Assembly: GCA_963769665.1 (NCBI GenBank)
Contig: CAVYMQ010000002.1
Location: 248,001-312,000 of the forward strand
DNA: 64,000 nucleotides
Source of the DNA: JACCTU01 sp963769665
GTDB lineage: Bacteria; Actinomycetota; Thermoleophilia; Gaiellales; Gaiellaceae
Direction of reading: 5' to 3'
The notes below the pieces were generated by a model. It had not been told where the DNA came from. It saw only the letters and a list, made by a program, of their open reading frames with translations, and ran no database searches. A program made the position numbers and the translations under genes. Numbering within the stretch: position 1 is the first letter of the stretch; every line of letters begins with the position of its first letter. Shown piece after piece: positions 16,201-23,156 of the stretch.

Positions 16201-16305
16201 ATGTTGTCCATCGTCCCGATCAACTACGCCGACTACATGAGGCACGGCGACGCGAAGATCGACCGCCGCCCGCCGAGGCCGAAGCGCCCGAAGGCAAGCA
16301 AGTGA
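16201..16305 (+). CDS. 34-residue basic protein
   Basis: An ATG at 16201 lies 6 nt after a perfect AAAGGAG (16188-16194). The 34 codons begin MLSIVPINYADYM and end in a basic stretch rich in proline, arginine and lysine. The stop at 16303 overlaps the GTG of the DUF4097 gene (GTGA). A good ribosome binding site, coupling on both sides and GC-rich third positions argue for a translated gene. I do not recognise a family. It could bind nucleic acid or act with the flanking proteins, or mainly serve to couple translation. Confidence 0.65.
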   Translation: MLSIVPINYADYMRHGDAKIDRRPPRPKRPKASK

Positions 16306-17132
16306 GGACCGAGACCTTCCCGACCACGCGGCCGCTCGTCGTCACCGTCAAGCTCCCGCGCGGGGAAATCGCCGTCGAGACGGCGGACGTCCAGGAGGCG
16401 ACCGTCGTGCTCGACGGCTCGGGCGATCGGGCGCGGGAGCAGATCGAGCGCTCCGAGATCACCTTCGAGAACCGCGGCGACCACGACGAGCTCGTGATCG
16501 ACGCCGACCCCGAGGACTTCGGGTGGAGTGCCGGCCGCGTGAAGCTGAGCATCAGCCTCGGCAGCCGCCGCGACAAGGTCAGCGTCAAGATCCGCGTCCC
16601 GCACGGCACGACGCTGAAGACGCAGACAGGCGCCGGGGACATCCACGCCCAGGGGCGCTACGGCGCCGTCGAAGCCCAGACGGGGTCCGGTGACATCTCG
16701 ATCGAGGAGGTCGAGCGGGATGCCGAGATCAAGGTCGCGAGCGGCGACGTCAAGATCACGCGGGTCGGAGGCAAGCTCAAGGCGCAGGCCGCGGCGGGCG
16801 ACCTCAGGGTCGGTCCCGTGGGCGGCGACGCCGAGGTGAAGAGCGCGGCGGGCGACATCCACGTCGAGGAGGTCGGCGGCAACGCGACCGTACACTCGGC
16901 GTCCGGCGACCTCCGCCTCGGCGCGGTGACCGAGGGCAAGGTGCAACTGAAGTCGGTCTCGGGAGACATGCTCGTCGGCATCCGCCGGGGCTCCCGCGTC
17001 TGGATGGACGTGAAGACGATCAGCGGCGACGCGCGCTCGGAGCTCGACGCCGGTGACGACGACGGCCAGGGGCCGCTCGTCGAGCTGAAGGCGACCGCCA
17101 TGTCCGGCGACATCCGCATCGTCCGCGCATAG
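16302..17132 (+). CDS. DUF4097 beta-strand repeat protein
   Basis: 276 residues. After about 100 residues the chain is a run of short beta-strand repeats with SGD or AGD turns (QTGAGDIHAQ, ASGDVKI, SAAGDIHVEEV, SASGDLRLG, SVSGDMLVG, ISGDARS, AMSGDIRI), the DUF4097 solenoid. No signal peptide or membrane helix is seen, so it is probably cytoplasmic; no activity is known to me. GTG at 16302 overlaps the preceding stop codon, and the MFS gene follows after 4 nt, so it is mid-operon. Confidence 0.85.
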   Translation: MRTETFPTTRPLVVTVKLPRGEIAVETADVQEATVVLDGSGDRAREQIERSEITFENRGDHDELVIDADPEDFGWSAGRVKLSISLGSRRDKVSVKIRVPHGTTLKTQTGAGDIHAQGRYGAVEAQTGSGDISIEEVERDAEIKVASGDVKITRVGGKLKAQAAAGDLRVGPVGGDAEVKSAAGDIHVEEVGGNATVHSASGDLRLGAVTEGKVQLKSVSGDMLVGIRRGSRVWMDVKTISGDARSELDAGDDDGQGPLVELKATAMSGDIRIVRA

Positions 17133-17136
17133 GCAC

Positions 17137-18363
17137 GTGACGAAGGGATCGCGCCGCCCCCTCGTCGCGCTCCTCGTCGCTGACGCGATCTCGCTCAGCG
17201 GGAACGCGATGGGGTTCGTCGCGATCCCGTGGTTCGTCCTCCGGACGACGGGGAGCGCGACGTTGACCGGCATCGTCGCCGCACTGACCTTCGCGCCGAC
17301 CGTCCTCGCCACGTTCTTCGGCGGAGCGATCGTCGACCGACTGGGGTTTCGCCGCACGAGCGTGATGGCGGACGTCGCGAGCGGCGTCACCGTCGCCGCG
17401 ATCCCGTTGATCCATGCGACCGTCGGGATCGAGCTCTGGCAGCTTTTCGTCCTCGTCTTCCTGGGCGCGCTCTTCGATGCGCCCGGAGCGACGGCACGGC
17501 GCTCGCTGCTCCCCGACCTGGTCGAGCTCGCGGGAACGAGGCTCGAGCGCGCGACCGGCATCAACGGCGCGATCCAGCGCGGCTCGTTGCTCGTCGGCGC
17601 TCCGATCGCGGGCCTCCTCGTTGCGACGATCGGGGCGACGAACGTCCTGTGGCTGAACGCCGCGACGTTCGCGGTCTCCGCGCTGCTCGTCGCGCGTCTC
17701 GTCCCCGTGCTGGCACCGCACCCCGATGCGACCGAGCCCGGCCGCTACTTCTCTGAGCTGCTCACGGGGGTCCGCTTCGTCGCGCGGGATCCCCTGATCC
17801 GGATGATCGTGCTGATCGTCTTCACCACGAACTTCCTCGATGCGCCGTTCCCGGTCGTCTTCCCGGCGTTCGCCATGGAGGCGTTCGGGAGCGCGGTCTA
17901 CCTCGGCGTCATGCTCGGAGTCTTCGGCGGCGCAGCGCTGCTCGGCTCGCTCGCCTACAGCGCCGTCGGGCATCGGCTGCCGCGCCGACAGACGTTCGTG
18001 TTCTCGTTCCTGCTCGCGGCGCTGCCGTACCTGGCGCTCGCGCTGCTGCCCTCGCTGCCGGTCACGCTGGTCCTGATGGCCGTGTGGGGGCTCGCCTCGG
18101 GGCCGCTGAACCCGGTGTTGCAGACCGTTGCCTACGAGCGGATACCGGCCCACATGCGCGGTCGCGTCCTGGGAGCCACGATCGCCGGGGCGTACCTCGC
18201 GATCCCCGCGGGCGCGGTGCTCGGAGGGCTGGCCGTCGAGTACTTCGGTGTCTCGGCGACGCTGTTCGCGATCGGTGCGTGCTACCTCGCCGTGACGCTC
18301 ACCGGCGTCTTCAACCCGACACTCCGGCAGATGGACCCCGAACCGGAGCCTGCACCGGCGTGA
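17137..18363 (+). CDS. MFS transporter (first of three in tandem)
   Basis: 408 residues with about 12 transmembrane helices. It is an MFS protein of the enterobactin-exporter/MFS_3 type, which usually exports small molecules. The N-terminus SLSGNAMGFVAIPWFVLRTT matches the same region of the three paralogues at 18360, 19598 and 21913. Charged cytoplasmic loops such as DRLGFRRTSVMAD stand where MFS motif A is expected. GTG at 17137 follows the DUF4097 stop by 4 nt. The substrate cannot be told from sequence. Confidence 0.88.
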   Translation: MTKGSRRPLVALLVADAISLSGNAMGFVAIPWFVLRTTGSATLTGIVAALTFAPTVLATFFGGAIVDRLGFRRTSVMADVASGVTVAAIPLIHATVGIELWQLFVLVFLGALFDAPGATARRSLLPDLVELAGTRLERATGINGAIQRGSLLVGAPIAGLLVATIGATNVLWLNAATFAVSALLVARLVPVLAPHPDATEPGRYFSELLTGVRFVARDPLIRMIVLIVFTTNFLDAPFPVVFPAFAMEAFGSAVYLGVMLGVFGGAALLGSLAYSAVGHRLPRRQTFVFSFLLAALPYLALALLPSLPVTLVLMAVWGLASGPLNPVLQTVAYERIPAHMRGRVLGATIAGAYLAIPAGAVLGGLAVEYFGVSATLFAIGACYLAVTLTGVFNPTLRQMDPEPEPAPA

Positions 18364-19601
18364 GCGCACCGGCCGTGAGCAGGCGTGACCTCTTCCGCAA
18401 CCCGGGGCTGATGGGAATCCTCGCGCGCGAGGTCATCTCGCTCACCGGTTCGCAGATGACCTGGGTCGCGCTGCCGTGGTTCGTGCTCACGACCTCCGGC
18501 TCTGCGACTCGGATGACGATCGTGCTCGCGGTCGAGGCCGCAGCCGTTGCGCTCGGCGGGTTCGCCGGCGGGCTCGCGACGCGCCTGGGGGCGCGGCGCA
18601 CGATGCTGATCTGCGACGGCGTGCGCGCGCCGCTGATGGCTGCGATCCCGCTGCTGCACATGGCCGACGCGCTGAGCTTCCCGCTCCTGCTGGTCCTCGT
18701 CGCCGGAGTCGGTGTCTTCGCCACCCCGTCCTTCGCCTCGAAGACGTCCTTGTTGCCCGACCTCGTCGGCGAGGACGAGTCGAGACTCGGCGAGGCGAAC
18801 GCGCTACTGCAGACCGCGAACCGCCTCGCGGCCCTGCTCGGACCGCCGATCGCGGGAGTCCTGATCGGGGTGTTCGGTGCGACCGAGGTGCTCCTGATCG
18901 ACGCGGCGACGTTCGCGGTGGGCTTTCTGATCACCGCGACGCTCGTCCATGCCAAGGGCATCGCTCCCGAACCCGACGCGCCGAAGGAGAACGCCTTCGG
19001 CGCGGTGTACCGCTTCCTCTCGAAGGACCCGCTGCTCCGACCCTGGTCTGTCGTACTGATCCTCGGCGACGTGATGTGGCTCGCGCTCTTCGCCGCGCTA
19101 CCGGTGCTCGTCCTCGAGCGCTTCGGGGAGCGCCCGGCGGTCGTCGGGCTGACCTTTGCGGGCTTCGGCCTCGGCGCAGTGCTCGGTGGGGCGATCGCGT
19201 TCCGGCTCGTCGGATCGGTGGACCGTGTCCTGCTCGCGAGCCTCGGCGAGATCGGGATGGCCCTGCCGCTCTGGCTCCTGCTCGTCCATGCAAGCCCCGT
19301 GTTGCTCGTGTTCGCGTTCGCGGTCGCCGGGTTCGCCAACGGCCTCGTCAACCCGGCGCTGCACACGATCCTGCAGCTCCGGACGCCGCGCGCCCTGAGG
19401 ACGAAGGTCTACTCCGTGGTGATCACCGCGACCTCGATCCTCGGCCCGATGGCGCTCGTCGCCACAGGCCCCGCGCTCGAGCGCTTCGGCGTCGACGCGA
19501 CGGTTGCCGTGCTCGTCGCGATCGACACGCTGCTCGTCCTGCTGTTCTCGGCGGCCGGGCTCCGGTTTCGCGCGTCCAACCGCCCAGTCGCCGTCACGTG
19601 A
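18360..19601 (+). CDS. MFS transporter (second of three in tandem)
   Basis: 413 residues and about 12 helices, paralogous to its neighbours: SLTGSQMTWVALPWFVLTTS, ATRLGARRTMLICDG, LLPDLVGEDESRLGEANALL. The GTG at 18360 shares GTGA with the previous stop; a GTG five codons later is also possible. Its sequence is nearer to the third copy than to the first (shared MTxVxLPWFVL and GARRTMLICD), which suggests successive duplication. Confidence 0.88.
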   Translation: MSAPAVSRRDLFRNPGLMGILAREVISLTGSQMTWVALPWFVLTTSGSATRMTIVLAVEAAAVALGGFAGGLATRLGARRTMLICDGVRAPLMAAIPLLHMADALSFPLLLVLVAGVGVFATPSFASKTSLLPDLVGEDESRLGEANALLQTANRLAALLGPPIAGVLIGVFGATEVLLIDAATFAVGFLITATLVHAKGIAPEPDAPKENAFGAVYRFLSKDPLLRPWSVVLILGDVMWLALFAALPVLVLERFGERPAVVGLTFAGFGLGAVLGGAIAFRLVGSVDRVLLASLGEIGMALPLWLLLVHASPVLLVFAFAVAGFANGLVNPALHTILQLRTPRALRTKVYSVVITATSILGPMALVATGPALERFGVDATVAVLVAIDTLLVLLFSAAGLRFRASNRPVAVT

Positions 19602-20830
19602 CCGAACCGAGCCTCCTCCGAGACCGCGGTGTCCGCGCGCTCGTCTCCGCGGAGACGATCTCGATGGCCGGCTCGCAGATGACCTACGTCGTGCTGCCGT
19701 GGTTCGTCCTGATCACGACGGGGTCGCCGGCGCGCATGTCAGTCGTCGTCGCGGCCGAGATGCTGCCGGTCGCGCTCTTCGGGCTCGCGAGCGGGGCGGT
19801 CACCGCGCGGATCGGTGCGAGGCGCACGATGCTGATCTGCGACGCGTCGCGCGCGATCCTCTTCACCGCGATCCCGACGTTGCACCTCATGGGGATGCTC
19901 TCGTTCGCGGGTCTCGTCGCGCTCGTCTTCCTCGTCGGCATCTTCATGGTCCCGCACGCGAGCGCGCAACGCGTGATCGTTCCGGAGCTCGTCGGTGAGG
20001 ACGCCGGGCGAGTGGGGGAGACCCAGTCGCTGCTGCAGGTGGGGATGGCGATCTCGGGGATCGCCGGCCCGGCGCTCGGCGGCGTTCTGATCGCGGTGCT
20101 CGGCGAGACGAACGTGCTCTACTTCGACGCCGCGAGCTACGCGGTGTCGTTCGTGCTGCTCGCGATCTGGGTGCGTCCCGCGAAGGCTGTGGTCGACGAC
20201 TCGAACGAGCCGCGCGGTGTCCTCGACGGTGTCCGCTTTCTCTTCCGCGACAGGCTGCTTCGTACGTGGATGCTCTCGATCACCGGCATCAACGTCGTCT
20301 GGAGCGCGCTCGGCGTCGCGATGCCCGTGCTCGTGCTCGAGCGCTACGGCGACCGGCCGGAGGTGCTCGGCTACGTCTTCGCCGCGTTCGGCCTCGGCGC
20401 CGTCGTGGGCGCGCTCGCCTCGTTCCGAGTCATCGGGCGCGTTGACGGGCTCCTGCTCGCTACGTCCGCCGCCGCGGGGCAGACCGCCGCGCTCTGGCTC
20501 CTGTTCCCCGAACTTCCGTGGCCGGCGCTTGCCGCTGCCGGCGCTGCGATCGGGCTCTTCTTCCCGTTCCTGAACTCCGTCGTCGTCACGACCCGAACGA
20601 TGCGGACGCCCCCACGCTTGAGGCCGGCCGTGCACACGGCCGCCGTCACGGTCGCGATGATCCTCTCGCCCTTCGGGGCCCTCGCCGCAGGCCCGGCGCT
20701 CGGCGCGTACGGGCTGACCGCGGTGCTCGCCGTCGTGCTCGCCGCGAACACGCTGTGCGGGATCGCGTTCGCGCTCGCCGGGATCCGTGAGCGCGGCAGG
20801 GGAATCGCGGTCGCCGAGCCCGCCGGTTAG
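19598..20830 (+). CDS. MFS transporter (third of three in tandem)
   Basis: 410 residues and about 12 helices. Paralogous to the preceding two: SMAGSQMTYVVLPWFVLITT, TARIGARRTMLICDASRA, VPELVGEDAGRVGETQSLLQ. The GTG at 19598 shares GTGA with the previous stop, so the three are translationally coupled. It closes the operon; the end meets the convergent DUF1360 gene with a 4-nt overlap. Confidence 0.88.
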   Translation: MTEPSLLRDRGVRALVSAETISMAGSQMTYVVLPWFVLITTGSPARMSVVVAAEMLPVALFGLASGAVTARIGARRTMLICDASRAILFTAIPTLHLMGMLSFAGLVALVFLVGIFMVPHASAQRVIVPELVGEDAGRVGETQSLLQVGMAISGIAGPALGGVLIAVLGETNVLYFDAASYAVSFVLLAIWVRPAKAVVDDSNEPRGVLDGVRFLFRDRLLRTWMLSITGINVVWSALGVAMPVLVLERYGDRPEVLGYVFAAFGLGAVVGALASFRVIGRVDGLLLATSAAAGQTAALWLLFPELPWPALAAAGAAIGLFFPFLNSVVVTTRTMRTPPRLRPAVHTAAVTVAMILSPFGALAAGPALGAYGLTAVLAVVLAANTLCGIAFALAGIRERGRGIAVAEPAG

Positions 20831-21291
20831 CGCTCGCTGAGCTCTTCGCTCTTGTTGTTCAGCGCGACGAAGGCCGTCTGGAGAAAGTCGTTCGCTGCAG
20901 CGGCGGCGAACGACCACGTGAGCAGCCTGCCGAACCGCGGCGTCACGACCTGAGCGGTGCCGAGGCCCGCGGCGACCCACGTCCCCACGCAGCGCGTGCA
21001 GAGCACGAGCTCGCCGATCGCACGCTGCAACCCTTCGCCGGCCGGGTGCTCGGTCTCCGCGCCCGCGTCGCCCTCGACGAACGGCTCGCGCAGGAACGTC
21101 CCGACCCGGTCGCGCGAGATCGTCCGCGAGACCTTGAACGTCGCGCCGGCGAGCGTGGCGAGGTCGAGGGCGCTCAGGTCGCGCGGGTCCCGCCCGGCAG
21201 CGCGCGCGAGCGCGGCGGCGAGGGTCAGCCCGCCGAGGAAGGTCGCCGCGATCGCGGCGTAGGACGAGTACGGGGGGTCGTTGGCTTCCAC
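20827..21291 (-). CDS. DUF1360 membrane protein
   Basis: 154 residues. The order of features matches DUF1360: an N-terminal membrane helix (IAATFLGGLTLAAALARAAG), the LDLATLAGATFKVSR stretch, and a cysteine motif (ELVLCTRCVGTWVAAGLG) beside a second membrane segment. Function is unknown to me. The GTG at 21291 lies inside the 3' end of the TetR gene (67-nt overlap), so it is likely cotranscribed with that regulator. The frame is open far upstream only by chance. Confidence 0.75.
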   Translation of the reverse strand: MEANDPPYSSYAAIAATFLGGLTLAAALARAAGRDPRDLSALDLATLAGATFKVSRTISRDRVGTFLREPFVEGDAGAETEHPAGEGLQRAIGELVLCTRCVGTWVAAGLGTAQVVTPRFGRLLTWSFAAAAANDFLQTAFVALNNKSEELSER

Positions 21292-21866
21292 TCTGCGGTC
21301 TTCTTCCTCGACCGACGCGGCGCCACACCTCGTTCGACGAGCTCGGCGAGCGCGTCGAGGTCGGGCATCGGGTCGCCCATCGTCCGCCGAAGGGCGAGCC
21401 CGTTCGCGACCAGGCTCAGGAACACGGCGGCCGTCTCGAGCGGGACGTCGTCGCGAACACCGTGCGCGGCGAACCGGTCCAGCCGCTCCTGCTTGTGCTC
21501 GCGCAGCTCCGCCTCTGCGTTCGCGACGAGCTCCTGGAAGTCGGGGTCGGTGTGAACCCGCCGCGCTGCCTCCAGCTGGACGCCGAGCCAGTCTGGATCC
21601 TCGTGCGCGATCTCCTCGAGCAGGGCGCGGAAGCCGTGCTCGAGCCAGATCTCGGTCAAGCGGAGGTTCGACTCGACCGCGAGCTCCAGAAAGATCGCCT
21701 GCTTGTTGGGGAAGTAGTTGAAGATCGCCCCCCGGGAGAGGCCCGTGACCTCCTCGAGCACCGCGACCGTCGTCCCCTCGTAGCCGTGGCGGGCGAACGC
21801 CCGCTGCGCGGCCTCCAGGATCTGGGCGCGACGTCGCTCCTTGTGGGCGTCGGAGACTTTCGGCAC
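21225..21866 (-). CDS. TetR-family transcriptional repressor
   Basis: 213 residues. The N-terminal helix-turn-helix is typical (AQILEAAQRAFARHGYEGTT, GLSRGAIFNYFPNKQAIFLE); the rest is a helical ligand-binding domain ending in a basic tail. The start is a GTG at 21866, 6 nt after a -10-like TAAAGT on the minus strand (21878-21873). It is divergent from an MFS transporter across 46 bp holding a CCGTACGG palindrome, so it very likely represses that transporter and itself and releases when a transported compound binds. Confidence 0.92.
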   Translation of the reverse strand: MPKVSDAHKERRRAQILEAAQRAFARHGYEGTTVAVLEEVTGLSRGAIFNYFPNKQAIFLELAVESNLRLTEIWLEHGFRALLEEIAHEDPDWLGVQLEAARRVHTDPDFQELVANAEAELREHKQERLDRFAAHGVRDDVPLETAAVFLSLVANGLALRRTMGDPMPDLDALAELVERGVAPRRSRKKTAEWKPTTPRTRPTPRSRRPSSAG

Positions 21867-21874
21867 GTGGACAC

Positions 21875-21903
21875 TTTACAAAACCGTACGGACGTTTTAT
21901 TAT
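21875..21903. promoter_or_regulatory. MFS promoter with TetR operator
   Basis: For the plus-strand gene: TTTACA (21875-21880), 17 bp, TATTAT (21898-21903), 9 nt before the GTG at 21913. Between -35 and -10 lies the perfect palindrome CCGTACGG (21884-21891) inside an AAAAC...GTTTT arm pair, the form many TetR operators take. The minus-strand TAAAGT at 21878-21873 is the likely -10 of the tetR gene, so one bound dimer could block both. Confidence 0.75.
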
Positions 21904-21912
21904 CCCCGGGGC

Positions 21913-23136
21913 GTGACCAGGCCGAACCGCACCGCCGTCAGCGCCCTCGTCGTCGCCGAGATCGTGTCGGTGCTCGGCACCCGCATGACGTACCTCGCGC
22001 TGCCGTGGTTCGTGCTCGTCACGACGGGCTCGGCGGGGAAGATGTCCCTCGTCCTCGCGGCCGAGATCCTGCCGATGGCCCTGCTCGGGATCCCGAGCGG
22101 CACGATCGTCGAGAAGCTCGGAGGCCGGACGACGATGCTCGTCTGCGACTTCGCGCGCGCGCCGATCATGGCGTCGATCCCCCTGCTGCATGCGGCGGAC
22201 ATGTTGTCGTTCCCGCTGCTGCTCGGCCTCGTCGCCTTGCTCGGCTCGTTCATGCCGCCGTACTTCGCCGCGCAGCGCGTCGTGCTGCCCGAGCTCGTCG
22301 GGGAGGACGAGCGGCTGATCTCGCAGGGCAGCAGCCTGATCGAGGGTGGGATGGCGTTCTCCGCACTGATCGGGCCGGCGCTCGCCGGCCTGCTGATCCC
22401 TTTGATCGGGGCGCCGAACGTCCTCTACGTCGACGCGGCGACGTTCCTCGTCTCGTTCCTGATCGTCCTTACGCTCGTCCCGAAGCGCAAGCCCCTCCGC
22501 GCGCCCGCGCAACGAGGCCTGCTCGCAGGGCTTCGGTTCGTCGTCCGCGACGGGCTGATCGGCCCGCTGACCGCCACGGTCGCCGGCTTCGGCTTCGTCG
22601 TCACTGCCCTGTCGGCGTCGCTCGCGTTCTTCGCGTACGAGCACTTCGAGAGCTCGCGGATCGCCGGCCTGTTCTTCGCGGCGCTCGGTGCTGGCACGCT
22701 CGTCGGCACGGTGTGCGCCGTCTTCGTCGTCCGGCGGGTCGCGCCCCTCAAGCTGGCCGCGTTCGGGATCCTCGCATTCGCGGTGCCACTCTGGGTGCTG
22801 CCGCTGACATCGCAGGCCTGGCTCGTGATGGTCGCACTCTTTACGGCGACGCTCTTCACGCCGCTCGTCAACGGCCCGATCATGGGCGTCCTCACCGCGC
22901 GCACACCCGAGGCGCTGCGGCCCAAGGTGATGACGGCGATCATCTCGCTGCACACGGTCGCCGCGCCGCTCGGCTTCCTCGCCGCGGGGCAGGTCCTCGA
23001 GCGCTGGGGCGTGGACCCGGTGTTCTTCGGCGTCGCGGCGGGCGTGACGCTCCTCTCGGTCGTGTTCGCGTCGATCGCGCTTCGTCACCGGGACGAGGTG
23101 CCCGTGCTCCCAGAGGTGCCCGCAGTCGCGCACTAG
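21913..23136 (+). CDS. MFS transporter controlled by divergent TetR
   Basis: 407 residues and about 12 helices, the fourth member of the MFS group here: SVLGTRMTYLALPWFVLVTT, VEKLGGRTTMLVCDF, LPELVGEDERLISQGSSLIE. GTG at 21913 is chosen over the TTG/ATG-like upstream options because they would run through the operator. The divergent TetR suggests inducible efflux of a toxic compound. It ends 20 nt before uvrB. Confidence 0.9.
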   Translation: MTRPNRTAVSALVVAEIVSVLGTRMTYLALPWFVLVTTGSAGKMSLVLAAEILPMALLGIPSGTIVEKLGGRTTMLVCDFARAPIMASIPLLHAADMLSFPLLLGLVALLGSFMPPYFAAQRVVLPELVGEDERLISQGSSLIEGGMAFSALIGPALAGLLIPLIGAPNVLYVDAATFLVSFLIVLTLVPKRKPLRAPAQRGLLAGLRFVVRDGLIGPLTATVAGFGFVVTALSASLAFFAYEHFESSRIAGLFFAALGAGTLVGTVCAVFVVRRVAPLKLAAFGILAFAVPLWVLPLTSQAWLVMVALFTATLFTPLVNGPIMGVLTARTPEALRPKVMTAIISLHTVAAPLGFLAAGQVLERWGVDPVFFGVAAGVTLLSVVFASIALRHRDEVPVLPEVPAVAH

Positions 23137-23144
23137 GGCGGCGG

Positions 23145-23150
23145 TACCCT
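23145..23150 (+). promoter_or_regulatory. -10 element of uvrB (leaderless type)
   Basis: TACCCT ends 6 nt before the GTG at 23157. No ribosome binding site lies between, and no SOS box like that of uvrA is visible in the 60 nt upstream. Confidence 0.5.
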
Positions 23151-23156
23151 GTCTCG

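Noticed and set aside
15730..16305. HicAB-type toxin-antitoxin pair
   Set aside because: The first gene has a HicB-like ribbon-helix-helix, but the 34-residue neighbour has no HicA dsRNA-binding features, and the context is an operon with DUF4097 and transporters.
20827..23133. 768-codon minus-strand frame through DUF1360, TetR and MFS
   Set aside because: Only its last 154 codons resemble a protein family (DUF1360); upstream it is the shadow of the MFS gene and reads RERDD-type low-complexity sequence.
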